A stretch of 38,145 nt of DNA, from IMG/VR virus record IMGVR_UViG_3300009181_003202, positions 1-38,145 of that record, one strand, 5' to 3'. Source of the stretch: a virus. The translations under genes were made by a program, and so were the position numbers. The notes below the pieces were generated by a model. It ran no database searches. It was not told where the DNA came from and saw nothing but the letters and a program-made list of their open reading frames with translations. Shown here piece after piece: positions 1 through 9,619 of this stretch. The first letter of the stretch is position 1. Each line of letters starts with the position of its first letter.

Positions 1-2
1 GC

Positions 3-2747
3 CTAAGTGAAGCACTAGAATTATACTTTGGAAAAAACTCGAAGCCTATATCAGAAGGCAATCGCAATAACCAACTTAGGTTAATGGAAGAAACAACCTT
101 TAGAAATGGTTATGCATTTGCCCGTTTATTGGTTGAAAAAAATCTAACCAAAGATCAAGTTCTACAACTATTCAAAGATGTAGAACAAGGTGCCACTGCC
201 GCAGGCGGCAACCGCACAGGTCTAGGCAAAGCCAAAGATGCCACAACTCAAGCAATTGGCAGTGTACAAAACATGTTGGCCGGTGCAAGAAAATGGGTCA
301 AAGAACGTCCCACATATCAGGCGGTTGACGCAGAATACAACAGAGCCATGACAGCACTGGGCAAAGTGGGTGGCGATTCAGGTGAAGCAAATGCCATTAC
401 CCGAGCCATTTACAAATATCGTGATGCGGCTAAAAAATATCCAAGAGCCACTGGACTTGCCAAATGGGCAATAATCTCCGCCGCAGGCTTCTTAACTGGC
501 GGCCTAGGCGGAGCAGGCGTGGCCGCTGGCCTGGCTGCAATAGACTCTGCACTCAAAGATAAAGAAATTGTTGATATTGTAGGCGATGCCGCGACAGCTG
601 CCTTGGTCAGTGGTGGAATACAAGGTGCTGGCCAATTGGCCAACATGGCGTCAGACGCATATTACGGAATGCCAAGTGCCAGTGAGATTGCTGCCAACAA
701 TGCAGCCTTGGGCGATTGGAACGATACAGATCTCCCCGGTGGTCCGGCCAACAACATCAACGGATTGGATCTGCCGCCGGACCAAGTTAGCGGTCTTACA
801 GCCGATGGTGACCCTAATATTGTGGGACCTGGTGTCGAAGCACTAAGTCCAGAAGAAGCTGCAAAAGCGGCCGCTCAGGCCAAAGCATATGGATTTGATG
901 GTGATGTCACATTGGATCAACTCAACCAGGCCATCATGCAAACAGCCGAGCCAGGTACTGTGCCAGCTGATTACAGTCAACTGGCTGCAGGCGCAGACAC
1001 AGGCGGTAGCACATATACTGTGACTGCTGATGACGTCAAAGGACTTGGAAAAATTGCACAGGATAATGGACTCACTGCAAAACAATTATGGAATGCCAAT
1101 CCTCAGATCACAGATCCAGACAAAATTTTTGTTGGTCAAGAAATTAACATGCCTGCAGCCAGCGGTGAACCAGTGAAGAATGTGTGGCAAGATTGGGACG
1201 GCCCCACTAAACCCACTGCACCAGCAGTTGAACCAGGTCCTGGTGACACTGTGCCAACATTGACAACTCCAGATGGTGCACCAATTGATTACAGCCTAAC
1301 AGGTCCGATGAGCACCGACAGTCAGGGGCAAAAACTAGAATTCGGTATTCCTGTCACTGATACTGGAAATTTTGTGCCGCCGAATCCTAATTTACCTGCC
1401 GACGAACTTGCCAAACAAACAGCCGCATATAATAGTTGGAAAGCAGACTTCATGAAGCGTAATCCCAATATCTATATAGATGCCGACGGCAACCAACTGC
1501 AAATCATGGCCAAGCCAACGTTGCCTGCAGTTCAAGAATCCATCAAGTTCAAAATTATTCCGGCTGAACAATTGATTGACCAGAAACTAACAGTATTAAA
1601 CTGGGCATTGAATGAAAGTGTTAATCGCAAGGGTCACCAAAGCGTACATTTAACAACCAAGGGTGTGCGTACTGTATTTGAAAACATTGGTCGTTGTCGC
1701 CGTGCATACTTGAAAGAATATATTGGCGCACCCACTACCGACTACGGTCATCCCACAGCAGCCGGCGCACCAGCCAGTGCCACTGCCGGGCAAGGCAAAC
1801 CACAAGGTTGGTTTGGAAAAACTTTAGATACCATTGGCAGAGGTGTTGACAAAGTTGGCGGCTATGTCAGCAATGTTGGACATAATGTTATTACCAAAGT
1901 CACAGCTGACAAACTCAACAACATGTGGAATCGTGCCGGTGAGCCATACGACAGTGACCGATTGTATCAGTTGTTGACCACCGAATGGGGTGTTCCAAAA
2001 CAAGTTGTTGATAGTGTATTCAGTAAGATGAGTATTCCTTACACAGCACCTGCCGCGGTACCTGCCGCACAAACAGCCACTCCTGCTAAAACAGGCGGCG
2101 CACAAAAGTCTATGCCGTTCTACGGTACCAATCCTGCTACAGGTCAAGCCCGGACTTATGATGAGTTGTTGGCCAAGTCACAGGCTGGCACCGCGCCAGG
2201 CGCGGCGACTGGCACCGCAACTAATCCCGACGTGGCAGCGGCGTATAATGCATCTCTCAAGGCAGGCAAACCTGCATCAATTCCAAAACCAGCAGCCGGA
2301 CCAAAGACCATGGGCGCACGTCGTACCAATGTGAAGAAACCAACAGTACCAATCGCACCAACTGCTACTAATATTAATAATGTCACTAGCACATACGGAC
2401 CAGGATTTAAAAATTCTAACCAACCAGAGCCACAAGGTACAGTATTAGATTTAGATAAGTTCAAGAAAGATCGAGCCGCCAAACAAGATTTTGCTAAGTC
2501 GGGATATATGGCACCTGCGTCAGAATCTCGTATTGCCGCCGCACTGAAACGACCAGTAGCCGAAATGTTACAAATGGTCGAGACCAAAGAAGACGTATAC
2601 CGTATCAAACAGTTTGTTGATCAAACGTTTACCCGATACGGTGCTGTGAATGAATCAGCATTTGCTTTGCGTAACCGGATACTTGAACACGTGACACAAG
2701 CGGGTGCTCAACGTCGTAGAGAATATAGCCAGCGAGTGGCCCACTAA
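3..2747 (+). CDS. LysM-containing large phage structural protein (5' partial)
   Basis: The frame is open to the window edge. The first ATG is at 84, but 27 plausible residues precede it without a stop, so the gene is probably cut by the window start. From the ATG it encodes 887 residues. A Gly/Ala-rich hydrophobic stretch lies near residues 125-160, and a LysM-like module (YTV...NGLTAKQLWNANPQI...VGQEINMP) near 309-357, a fold that binds peptidoglycan. Long Pro/Ala/Thr-rich linkers follow, with a basic C-terminal region (RRREYSQR). This composition fits a virion or tail-associated protein that contacts the cell wall, but I do not recognise a specific T4 orthologue. A lytic activity cannot be shown from sequence: no catalytic domain is evident. 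Confidence 0.6.
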   Translation, partial: LSEALELYFGKNSKPISEGNRNNQLRLMEETTFRNGYAFARLLVEKNLTKDQVLQLFKDVEQGATAAGGNRTGLGKAKDATTQAIGSVQNMLAGARKWVKERPTYQAVDAEYNRAMTALGKVGGDSGEANAITRAIYKYRDAAKKYPRATGLAKWAIISAAGFLTGGLGGAGVAAGLAAIDSALKDKEIVDIVGDAATAALVSGGIQGAGQLANMASDAYYGMPSASEIAANNAALGDWNDTDLPGGPANNINGLDLPPDQVSGLTADGDPNIVGPGVEALSPEEAAKAAAQAKAYGFDGDVTLDQLNQAIMQTAEPGTVPADYSQLAAGADTGGSTYTVTADDVKGLGKIAQDNGLTAKQLWNANPQITDPDKIFVGQEINMPAASGEPVKNVWQDWDGPTKPTAPAVEPGPGDTVPTLTTPDGAPIDYSLTGPMSTDSQGQKLEFGIPVTDTGNFVPPNPNLPADELAKQTAAYNSWKADFMKRNPNIYIDADGNQLQIMAKPTLPAVQESIKFKIIPAEQLIDQKLTVLNWALNESVNRKGHQSVHLTTKGVRTVFENIGRCRRAYLKEYIGAPTTDYGHPTAAGAPASATAGQGKPQGWFGKTLDTIGRGVDKVGGYVSNVGHNVITKVTADKLNNMWNRAGEPYDSDRLYQLLTTEWGVPKQVVDSVFSKMSIPYTAPAAVPAAQTATPAKTGGAQKSMPFYGTNPATGQARTYDELLAKSQAGTAPGAATGTATNPDVAAAYNASLKAGKPASIPKPAAGPKTMGARRTNVKKPTVPIAPTATNINNVTSTYGPGFKNSNQPEPQGTVLDLDKFKKDRAAKQDFAKSGYMAPASESRIAAALKRPVAEMLQMVETKEDVYRIKQFVDQTFTRYGAVNESAFALRNRILEHVTQAGAQRRREYSQRVAH

Positions 2748-2828
2748 CTCAGCCTTAGGACCGAGTGGGCGGCTTCTGCCTGGGCCAATAGATTCGCTAC
2801 CTGGCGGCCCAAAACGAGCATATACACA

Positions 2829-2856
2829 TTGACATCTCCTAAATATCTGTTATAAT
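2829..2856 (+). promoter_or_regulatory. Sigma-70 promoter of dsbA
   Basis: TTGACA (2829-2834), a 16-bp spacer and TATAAT (2851-2856) match both consensus hexamers fully. The expected start is near 2863, just before the AGGAGA ribosome-binding site (2865-2870). A TAAATA run (2840-2845) resembling a degraded late promoter lies between the hexamers. Confidence 0.85.
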
Positions 2857-2871
2857 AGTATTTTAGGAGAT
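2834..2871 (+). promoter_or_regulatory. Hairpin sequestering the dsbA RBS, promoter in loop
   Basis: ATCTCCTAAA (2834-2843) is the exact reverse complement of TTTAGGAGAT (2862-2871). The 3' arm contains the AGGAGA Shine-Dalgarno of dsbA. The -10 TATAAT sits in the 18-nt loop and the -35 touches the 5' arm. Read-through RNA from the upstream structural gene would fold and hide the RBS. RNA started at the internal promoter would begin near the 3' arm and stay open. Confidence 0.7.
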
Positions 2872-2875
2872 TTCT

Positions 2876-3136
2876 ATGTCAGCAAAAACATTCAACGGCG
2901 ATCAAAAGATCAAACTCACCCAAATCATCAATGAAGGCATGCAGGTTATGCATGAAATTGATACGCTACAAGGTGGCTTGACTGACACTATCAAAGCAGT
3001 GGCAGAAGAACTGGAAGTCAAACCTGCTATCCTGAAAAAGGCTATCAAATTGGCACACAAGGCCAGTTTTGGTCAAGAAAAACAAGATCATGAAACTCTT
3101 GAAACTATTTTAGAAACCGTTGGTAAAACCCTATAA
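2876..3136 (+). CDS. dsbA: DsbA-like late-transcription dsDNA-binding protein
   Basis: An 86-residue, almost wholly helical charged protein that matches the size and pattern of T4 DsbA and its homologues in T4-like marine phages (an EIDTLQGGL...TIKAVAEEL...KAIKLAHKA core). T4 DsbA binds DNA near late promoters and assists late transcription with gp33, gp45 and gp55. It lies just upstream of gene 43 and near gene 45, and the window contains NATAAATA late promoters, which agrees. The start has a strong RBS (AGGAGA, 5 nt upstream) enclosed in a hairpin with the promoter. The stop codon overlaps the next late promoter. Assignment rests on remembered family similarity. Confidence 0.65.
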   Translation: MSAKTFNGDQKIKLTQIINEGMQVMHEIDTLQGGLTDTIKAVAEELEVKPAILKKAIKLAHKASFGQEKQDHETLETILETVGKTL

Positions 3137-3139
3137 ATA
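3132..3139 (+). promoter_or_regulatory. T4-type late promoter TATAAATA
   Basis: An exact TATAAATA spans the dsbA stop codon and lies 70 nt upstream of gene 43. The 11-mer AAATATCTGTT beginning in it (3135-3145) also occurs at 2841-2851 upstream of dsbA, so the two regulatory regions look related. A late promoter before a polymerase gene is unexpected, so its activity needs proof. Confidence 0.5.
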
Positions 3140-3208
3140 TCTGTTCAGCAGACGAGTCGCTCACGTTACGAGCATGTATCACGGCTAACCGGCCACAAAC
3201 GGAGAACA

Positions 3209-5869
3209 ATGAGTTATATTGATGCACTATTTGATCGTGAGCACGATCGTATTCATACTGTAGAACGCCGCAATGGCGCAAGAGTCTACCGGGAATATCC
3301 AGCAAATTACATTTTCTATTATGATGATGCCCGAGGTAAATTCCAAAGCATATACGGCACACCCGTATCAAGATTTAGTACAAGAAACAACAAAGAGTTC
3401 CGCAAGGAAGTCCGCGCTCACAGCCATAAGCCGATTTATGAAAGCGACATCAATCCAATCTTTAGATGCCTTGAAGAAAACTACAAAGACCAAGATGCGC
3501 CTGAACTTCACACAGCGTTTTTTGACATTGAGGTGGCCTTTGATAAAGACCGCGGCTTCTCACCTGTATCAGACCCTTTTAATCCCATTACTGCGATTTC
3601 AGTCTACCTAGACTGGCTGGATCAATTGGTCACACTTGCTGTGCCTCCCAAACATCTCAGTTGGGACACTGCCCACGAACTGGTCCGAGACTTTGAGAAC
3701 ACCATCTTGTTTGCTGACGAAGCAGACATGATCAAAACATTTCTTGACTTGATTGATGATGCAGATGTGCTGAGTGGTTGGAACTCAGAAGGCTATGACA
3801 TTCCCTATACCGTGAACCGCTGTATTCGTGTGTTGAGCAAGGATGACACACGCAAATTCTGTTTGTGGGGGCAACTGCCCAAGAAGCGTATGTTTGAACG
3901 CTTTGGTGCTGAAAACGAAACCTATGACTTGATTGGGCGTGTGCATATGGACTATATGCAACTGTATCGCAAGTACACATACGAAGAACGTCACAGTTAT
4001 AGCCTGGATGCCATTTGTGAGTATGAACTGGGTGAGCGCAAGACACAGTTTGAAGGAACCCTGGATAGTTTATACAACCAACACTTCCGGACATTTATTG
4101 AGTACAACCGCCAAGATACATTGTTGATTGGTAAACTAGACAAGAAACTGCGCTTCTTGGATCTTGCCAATGAACTGGCACATGCCAATACTGTACTATT
4201 GCAGACCACCATGGGCGCTGTGGCTGTGACTGAGCAGGCCATCATCAACGAAGCACATGAACGTGGCATGGTTGTGCCCAATCGCAAGCAACGCCTTACA
4301 GATGAAGACACACAGGCCGCAGGTGCGTATGTTGCGTATCCCAAGAAAGGTGTGCATGAGTGGATCGGATCAGTTGACATCAACTCACTTTATCCATCGG
4401 CAATTCGTGCCATGAACATGGGTCCAGAGACTGTGGTTGGTCAACTGCGTCAGACCATGACTGATAGACTGATCAAAGCCAACATGGCCAAGGGACAGAG
4501 TTTTGCGGCGGCCTGGGAAGGTATCTTTGCCAGTTTAGAATACACAGCCGTGATGAATCAAGAGCGTGGCACTGAGATCACAATTGACTGGGAGTCGGGT
4601 GAAGAGTCTGTACACTCGGCCGCTGAGATCTGGACCATTATCTTTGATTCAAATCAACCTTGGATCCTCACTGCCAATGGCACTATTCTTACATTTGAGA
4701 AGAAGGGTATTATCCCTGGTTTACTGGAGCGTTGGTACCGTGAACGACAAGAACTACAGGCTCGGAAGAAAGAAACAAAAGATGCCAAAGAAATTGCATT
4801 CTGGGACAAACGACAACTGGTTAAAAAGATTAACCTCAACAGTCTCTACGGGGCTATTCTTAACCCGGGTTGTAGGTTCTTTGACAAACGTATTGGACAG
4901 TCAACAACACTTACTGGTCGTTCAATTGCCCGGCACATGGACGCTCATCTTAATGAGCTCATCACAGGCGAATACGACCATGTGGGAAAAGCAGTTATAT
5001 ATGGTGACACAGACTCGTGTTATTTCTCCGCATGGCCGGTCCTCAAGAAAGAAGTTGAAGAAGGCCGGATGGCATGGTCGAAAGAAACTTGTATTCAACT
5101 GTATGACAGCCTTGCTGAACAGGTCAACCAAAGTTTCCCTGGCTTCATGGAACAGGCTTTCCATTGTCCACGGGACATGGGTGAACTGATCAAGTGTGGT
5201 CGTGAAACTGTGGCAGATCGTGGCTTGTTTATTACCAAGAAGCGTTATGCTGTCAACGCCATTGATATCGAAGGCAAACGACTGGATGTCAACGGCGCAG
5301 TTGGCAAGACCAAGGCCACAGGACTTGATCTAAAACGATCAGACACCCCCAAAGTAATTCAAGACTTCTTGTTAGAAATTCTAAATAAACTACTTGCTGG
5401 TGCAGGTCGAGATGAGATTGTGGAACGTATTCGTGAATTCAAGTATGAGTTCAAAGAACGTTCGGGCTGGGAAAAAGGATCGCCCAAGCGTGTGAACAAC
5501 TTGACCAAGTACCAAGCAGAAGAAACTCGATTGGGCAAAGCAAACATGCCAGGTCATGTGCGGGCCGCAATTAACTGGAACAACATGCGCAAGATGAACA
5601 GCGACAACTACTCAATGGCCATTGTTGATGGTATGAAAACCATTGTGTGTAAACTCAAGTCAAATGCTCTGGGGTGGACCAGCATTGGCTATCCTACAGA
5701 TGAACAACGACTGCCCACATGGTTTACTGAGTTGCCGTTTGATGATTCGGAGATGGAAGCCACTGTGGTGGACGGCAAGGTTGATAACTTGTTGGGTGTG
5801 CTGGACTGGGATCTAGCATCAGCAACCAACACAGAAAATACATTTACTAGTTTATTTGATTTCGAATGA
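3209..5869 (+). CDS. 43: DNA polymerase, family B (T4 gp43 type)
   Basis: Replicative phage DNA polymerase with 3'-5' proofreading; its 886 residues are close to T4 gp43 (898). Exonuclease motifs are visible: Exo I FFDIEVAFD (about 104-112), Exo II with GWNSEGYDIPY, and Exo III with YNRQDTLL. Polymerase motif A is DINSLYPSAI (about 390), motif B KINLNSLYGA (about 538) and motif C YGDTDS (about 597). The C-terminus ends in a short acidic/aromatic tail (TSLFDFE), as expected for a clamp-binding peptide. The ATG follows CGGAGA with good spacing. The next gene starts inside the stop (ATGA), and the clamp gene is two genes away. No intein or intron is seen. Confidence 0.97.
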   Translation: MSYIDALFDREHDRIHTVERRNGARVYREYPANYIFYYDDARGKFQSIYGTPVSRFSTRNNKEFRKEVRAHSHKPIYESDINPIFRCLEENYKDQDAPELHTAFFDIEVAFDKDRGFSPVSDPFNPITAISVYLDWLDQLVTLAVPPKHLSWDTAHELVRDFENTILFADEADMIKTFLDLIDDADVLSGWNSEGYDIPYTVNRCIRVLSKDDTRKFCLWGQLPKKRMFERFGAENETYDLIGRVHMDYMQLYRKYTYEERHSYSLDAICEYELGERKTQFEGTLDSLYNQHFRTFIEYNRQDTLLIGKLDKKLRFLDLANELAHANTVLLQTTMGAVAVTEQAIINEAHERGMVVPNRKQRLTDEDTQAAGAYVAYPKKGVHEWIGSVDINSLYPSAIRAMNMGPETVVGQLRQTMTDRLIKANMAKGQSFAAAWEGIFASLEYTAVMNQERGTEITIDWESGEESVHSAAEIWTIIFDSNQPWILTANGTILTFEKKGIIPGLLERWYRERQELQARKKETKDAKEIAFWDKRQLVKKINLNSLYGAILNPGCRFFDKRIGQSTTLTGRSIARHMDAHLNELITGEYDHVGKAVIYGDTDSCYFSAWPVLKKEVEEGRMAWSKETCIQLYDSLAEQVNQSFPGFMEQAFHCPRDMGELIKCGRETVADRGLFITKKRYAVNAIDIEGKRLDVNGAVGKTKATGLDLKRSDTPKVIQDFLLEILNKLLAGAGRDEIVERIREFKYEFKERSGWEKGSPKRVNNLTKYQAEETRLGKANMPGHVRAAINWNNMRKMNSDNYSMAIVDGMKTIVCKLKSNALGWTSIGYPTDEQRLPTWFTELPFDDSEMEATVVDGKVDNLLGVLDWDLASATNTENTFTSLFDFE

Positions 5870-6810
5870 AACTCAGCGATATTGTTGCACGTTTAAATTT
5901 ACTTGATTCGCTTGATGTTGCGACTGAATGTGATATTGCCACGGGTACGTTAAGCCACATTGCACACGTGGTGACTGAACATGCTGATCCATATCAAACT
6001 GCCAAAGATAACATAGTAAAAACACACAATGAATTGATCAACAACATTGCAAAATTTTCTGCACAAGTTGAATCTCTAAAAAAAGAATTAAGATCAGAAA
6101 TCAAACAGCATGAACAAGAATATTTGGTTAATAGTTTACGTGTGTACCAAGAAGAAATGATTTACGATACCGTAGATGTTATTCTAAATAGACGTATGAG
6201 AATTGACAACGAGGATGATATTGTATTAAGAACACGTCTTAAAAATTTAACTGATTGGCGAATACCTGGTATGATCATAAGACCAGGAGTGGAAACATAT
6301 ATTGAAGATATGGTGCCGTTGGATCCGCTGTATGTAGTTGATCACGATCCGGAACTGATGAGACCAGCAATCAGCAAGTTCACACCAGAATATCAACGCA
6401 GATTGCGTGAGTATGTGATTGACGACTGGGCAGATGGACCTATTTTAAATAAATTCCCTGATAATCAGTTTGGTGCAATATTTGCCTATCACTATTTCAA
6501 TCACAAACCGATTCCAATCATACACAAATTTTTAGAAGAATTCTATAAAAAATTACGTCCCGGCGGTGGAGTTATTATGACCTACAACAATTGTGATCTT
6601 GCCAATGGCGTAGAACGTTCTGAACGAGTCTGGATGTTGTACACTCCACGTAAACTGATTGAACAACACGCTATCAATATTGGATTTGAGTTGATCGATG
6701 CTTATGACGGCAAAGGCGAGGTCAGTTGGTTAGAATTTAAAAAGCCCGGCGATTTGACCAGCCTACGAGGCGGGCAGACTCTAGCCAAAATAGTTGCAAA
6801 TTCGCAATAA
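5866..6810 (+). CDS. Methyltransferase-like protein with coiled-coil N-terminus
   Basis: The 314-residue protein overlaps gene 43 by ATGA, so it is probably translationally coupled. The first 120 residues are helical and charged (VESLKKELRSEIKQHEQEY), likely a coiled coil. The C-terminal half resembles the end of a class I SAM-dependent methyltransferase: VVDHDPEL, then FGAIFAYHYFNH, then FLEEFYKKLRPGGGVIMTYNN, the usual post-motif and motif III 'LRPGG' segment. A clear glycine-rich SAM motif I (GxGxG) is not obvious, so the SAM site may be degenerate. The substrate is unknown. Position between polymerase and clamp suggests a replication or DNA-modification role, which is inference. Confidence 0.5.
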   Translation: MKLSDIVARLNLLDSLDVATECDIATGTLSHIAHVVTEHADPYQTAKDNIVKTHNELINNIAKFSAQVESLKKELRSEIKQHEQEYLVNSLRVYQEEMIYDTVDVILNRRMRIDNEDDIVLRTRLKNLTDWRIPGMIIRPGVETYIEDMVPLDPLYVVDHDPELMRPAISKFTPEYQRRLREYVIDDWADGPILNKFPDNQFGAIFAYHYFNHKPIPIIHKFLEEFYKKLRPGGGVIMTYNNCDLANGVERSERVWMLYTPRKLIEQHAINIGFELIDAYDGKGEVSWLEFKKPGDLTSLRGGQTLAKIVANSQ

Positions 6811-6822
6811 ACCCTGTATACT
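6794..6822 (+). promoter_or_regulatory. Sigma-70 promoter of gene 45
   Basis: TTGCAA (6794-6799), a 17-bp spacer and TATACT (6817-6822), followed by the RBS TTAGGAGA and the ATG at 6842. No RBS-masking hairpin is seen here, unlike dsbA. Confidence 0.75.
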
Positions 6823-6841
6823 TTAAACTTAGGAGAAACTT

Positions 6842-7564
6842 ATGAGAGATTACTTGTTAGACTTGGTAGAACACACTTACGACCTTGGTTGTATTGATTT
6901 GGTTAAAATTGTTGGTGACACCAGCAAGACTGAAATTGTTGGCTTGGCAGAAGATCTGAGTGTGGTCATTCGCGGCAACTTTCACAACCCCACAGCAGAC
7001 TTTGTGGGCACATTTGGCATGCCTAACCTGGGCAAACTAAAGACTTTGTTGAACTTGCAAGAGTACAAGGAAGATGCCAAACTTGCCATTACCAAAGGCT
7101 CAACAGGTGAGCCAGATGGCATTAATTTTGAAAACAAAATTGGCGACTTTAAAAACAACTATCGTTTTATGACATCGGGTGTAGTAAGTGAGAAGTTAAA
7201 GACTGCCAAGATTCGCCCTGTGACATGGCACATTGAGTTTGAACCAACCAATGCGGCTATTCAACGAATGAAGTGGCAAATGAGCGCCAATGCCGAGGAG
7301 GCAAACTTCCAGGCCAAAACTGAAAACGGTGATCTTAAGTTTTTCTTTGGCGATCACTCAACACACTCAGGTAACTTTGTGTTCCATCCAGGTGTTAGTG
7401 GTCAATTGAAACGTGCATGGTCATGGCCTGCCAAACAGTTTGTGAGCATCATGGACTTGACTGGTGACAAGAAAGTACGCATCAGCGATGATGGTGCCGC
7501 AGAAATCACAGTTGATTCCGGCCTAGCAGTTTATCAATATCTATTACCAGCACAAAGCAAATAA
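6842..7564 (+). CDS. 45: Sliding clamp / DNA polymerase processivity factor (T4 gp45 type)
   Basis: The 240 residues compare with 228 in T4 gp45. Family features are visible: an N-terminal LDLVEHTYDLGCIDLVKI segment, the FGMPNLGKLKTLL region, and a C-terminal MDLTGDKKVRISDDGA...ITVDSGLAVYQYLLPA strand series typical of phage clamps. In T4 the trimeric ring tethers gp43 and also activates late transcription with gp33 and gp55, so this gene links replication to the late promoters seen here. It has its own sigma-70 promoter and a TTAGGAGA RBS. It ends one base into the ATG of the next gene. Confidence 0.85.
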   Translation: MRDYLLDLVEHTYDLGCIDLVKIVGDTSKTEIVGLAEDLSVVIRGNFHNPTADFVGTFGMPNLGKLKTLLNLQEYKEDAKLAITKGSTGEPDGINFENKIGDFKNNYRFMTSGVVSEKLKTAKIRPVTWHIEFEPTNAAIQRMKWQMSANAEEANFQAKTENGDLKFFFGDHSTHSGNFVFHPGVSGQLKRAWSWPAKQFVSIMDLTGDKKVRISDDGAAEITVDSGLAVYQYLLPAQSK

Positions 7565-9129
7565 TGACTGACCCTGTTGTTCAAGACAACTTAACTGCCA
7601 AGCAAAATGACTACGCTGTGTTCCTTCCGGCCATCAGCGGATTCTATGCTACATTCGTAGGCAAACAAAGGAATGAACCATATGTGGATCCAGCACGACT
7701 GCCTCAGGGCATTACGGATATGGAGCAACTTAACTGGCTCAACTCTAATAAGGCCTTGTTTCCTTATCGGTGGTCACTGTACTCAGGAGGCCATGCTAAC
7801 CTCGATCTTGCAAAACAAGACTGGTCTGAAGACATGGTCCGTAATCGTGAGGCCGGATCTTTCATACTTGGTGACTCAGGAGGTTTCCAGATTGCCAAGG
7901 GTCTTTGGGAAGGTGATTGGAAAGCCAACTCAGGTTGTCCTAAAGCCCAAAAGAAACGAAGTCTAATCTTGAACTGGCTGGACAATGTGGCCGACTATGG
8001 CATGATCTTGGATATCCCAACTTGGGTTATTCACGACAAGAAAGCATCCGCGGCATGCCAGATCACCACACTACAAGAAGCAGTGGACGCCACCAAGTTC
8101 AACAATGACTACTTCATGAAACACCGCAAAGGTGTGGCAAATGGTGGTGCCAAGTTCTTGAACGTGCTACAAGGTGACAATCATACTTCAGCGGATCAAT
8201 GGTATGAGACTATGAAGGAATACTGCGATCCTGCCAAGTATCCAGACACACACTTTGACGGTTGGTCCATGGGTGGACAGAACATGTGTGATGTACACCT
8301 GGTGCTTCGCAGACTGGTAGCACTACGCTATGACAATTTACTTCAAGAGGGCAAACACGATTGGATGCACTTCTTGGGAACCTCCAAACTGGAGTGGGCT
8401 GTTTTATTAACTGTAATCCAAAGGGCCGTAAGAAAATATGTCAATCCGCAATTCACCATCTCGTTTGACTGCGCCAGTCCGTTCCTTGCAACAGCAAACG
8501 GACAGGTCTACTTTGAAAATGTCTTTGAACACGATAGCAAATGGTCGTATCGCATGGCTCCTTCAGCCGACGACAAAAAGTATTCCACAGACACACGCAA
8601 GTGGGGAACAGGCGTAGTAGCAGATGGCATCTATCCACGCTGGGAAGATAGCCCACTAAGTGACTTGTTGAAGATGAAAGATATTTGTATCTACAAGCCC
8701 GGCGATCTAAATAAGATTGGCAAAGAAGGCAAGACATCCTGGGACAGTTTCTCATATGCTTTGCTCATGGGGCATAATGTTTGGATGCACTTGACCGCAG
8801 TACAAGAAGCCAACAGACGTTTTGATGCAGGAGAGTATCCTGCTATGATGCGTCGTAGCACCGGAGACTATGCCCGGTTTGAAGACATTGTGGAAGCAAT
8901 CTTTGCGGCACCAGATCGAGAGACTGCCGACGCTATCGTCGAAGAGTATGACACATATTGGATGGAGATTGTGGGCACACGAGGGTTCAAAGGCAAGAAG
9001 ACCAAGAATGCCCGCACTCAATTTAATGCATTGTTTGAATTCGAAGAAACTGAGACTATACAACCAACCGATGATAGTGTACAATTAGACACATCAGCAT
9101 TAGATCAATTAGAACATGAACAGACCTGA
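7564..9129 (+). CDS. dpdA: DpdA-type DNA guanine transglycosylase (TGT superfamily)
   Basis: Predicted to exchange guanine in phage DNA for a 7-deazaguanine base. The 521-residue protein has the TGT-barrel signatures: GDSGGFQ (about 103-109, compare DSGGFQ of bacterial TGT), GWSMGGQN (about 233), a FLGTS strand corresponding to the TGT MGVG segment, and DCASPF (about 302), the position of the catalytic aspartate. The CxCxxC zinc site of tRNA-TGT is not seen, as in phage DpdA proteins. folE, queD and queE in the same window supply the base, which strongly supports DNA rather than tRNA as target. It overlaps the clamp stop by one base and the next gene by 14. Which DpdA subfamily it belongs to I cannot tell. 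Confidence 0.85.
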   Translation: MTDPVVQDNLTAKQNDYAVFLPAISGFYATFVGKQRNEPYVDPARLPQGITDMEQLNWLNSNKALFPYRWSLYSGGHANLDLAKQDWSEDMVRNREAGSFILGDSGGFQIAKGLWEGDWKANSGCPKAQKKRSLILNWLDNVADYGMILDIPTWVIHDKKASAACQITTLQEAVDATKFNNDYFMKHRKGVANGGAKFLNVLQGDNHTSADQWYETMKEYCDPAKYPDTHFDGWSMGGQNMCDVHLVLRRLVALRYDNLLQEGKHDWMHFLGTSKLEWAVLLTVIQRAVRKYVNPQFTISFDCASPFLATANGQVYFENVFEHDSKWSYRMAPSADDKKYSTDTRKWGTGVVADGIYPRWEDSPLSDLLKMKDICIYKPGDLNKIGKEGKTSWDSFSYALLMGHNVWMHLTAVQEANRRFDAGEYPAMMRRSTGDYARFEDIVEAIFAAPDRETADAIVEEYDTYWMEIVGTRGFKGKKTKNARTQFNALFEFEETETIQPTDDSVQLDTSALDQLEHEQT

Positions 9130-9619
9130 ACATGAAAACGTCGACTTCTTTGTAGGTACAGAAGTAGAACGCACTCCAGCCTTTGGCCGACGCACTTTGT
9201 TTGTGGTTGGCGTCCAACCAACAGTGGAAATACTCAGCAGATTCCTTGGCAACGAATGCGAGCATATCTTTTTTGGTGCCAATCACAGTTTCCATCCTGA
9301 CAACAGGCTAGCGTGGCAACGCTGGGAAAGTATGATTGAACCATTCCTTCAAGACGGATACTTGTGTAGCCTGGACATTCCAATCACTCATGTGGATGAG
9401 TTCCATGATGGTCCGTTATGTGACTATAGAAACTTTGTGCCGCAAATTCGAGTAAGCCTACCCTATACAAAGTTGTGGAATTATAATACAATGTTAAAAA
9501 TAGATGACAAGGACTTTGCCGCTACCAACCCTGGTGTTTGGTGTCACAGTCTGCATGGCCTAATGAGCCGCGAAACATTTACTTCGTGGGATGACTACAA
9601 GCAGGATCAAAAATTATGA
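9116..9619 (+). CDS. Conserved phage protein next to dpdA, function unknown
   Basis: A 167-residue protein starting 14 bases inside the end of dpdA and overlapping the next gene by ATGA, so it belongs to the dpdA transcription unit. Visible features are VGTEVERTPAFGRRTLFVVGV near the N-terminus, FFGANHSFHP, and a C-terminal block ending NPGVWCHSLHGLMSRETFTSW. I have the impression of a family recurring in T4-like phages beside deazaguanine genes, but I cannot name it. No transmembrane segment or known catalytic motif is seen. A role in base modification or tailoring is inferred from position only. Confidence 0.6.
   Translation: MNRPEHENVDFFVGTEVERTPAFGRRTLFVVGVQPTVEILSRFLGNECEHIFFGANHSFHPDNRLAWQRWESMIEPFLQDGYLCSLDIPITHVDEFHDGPLCDYRNFVPQIRVSLPYTKLWNYNTMLKIDDKDFAATNPGVWCHSLHGLMSRETFTSWDDYKQDQKL

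Noticed and set aside
3137-3208. T4-like translational operator hairpin before gene 43
   Set aside because: Only a 4-bp stem (GCTC/GAGC with a 7-nt loop) is seen, well short of the RBS, so autoregulation of the T4 type cannot be supported.
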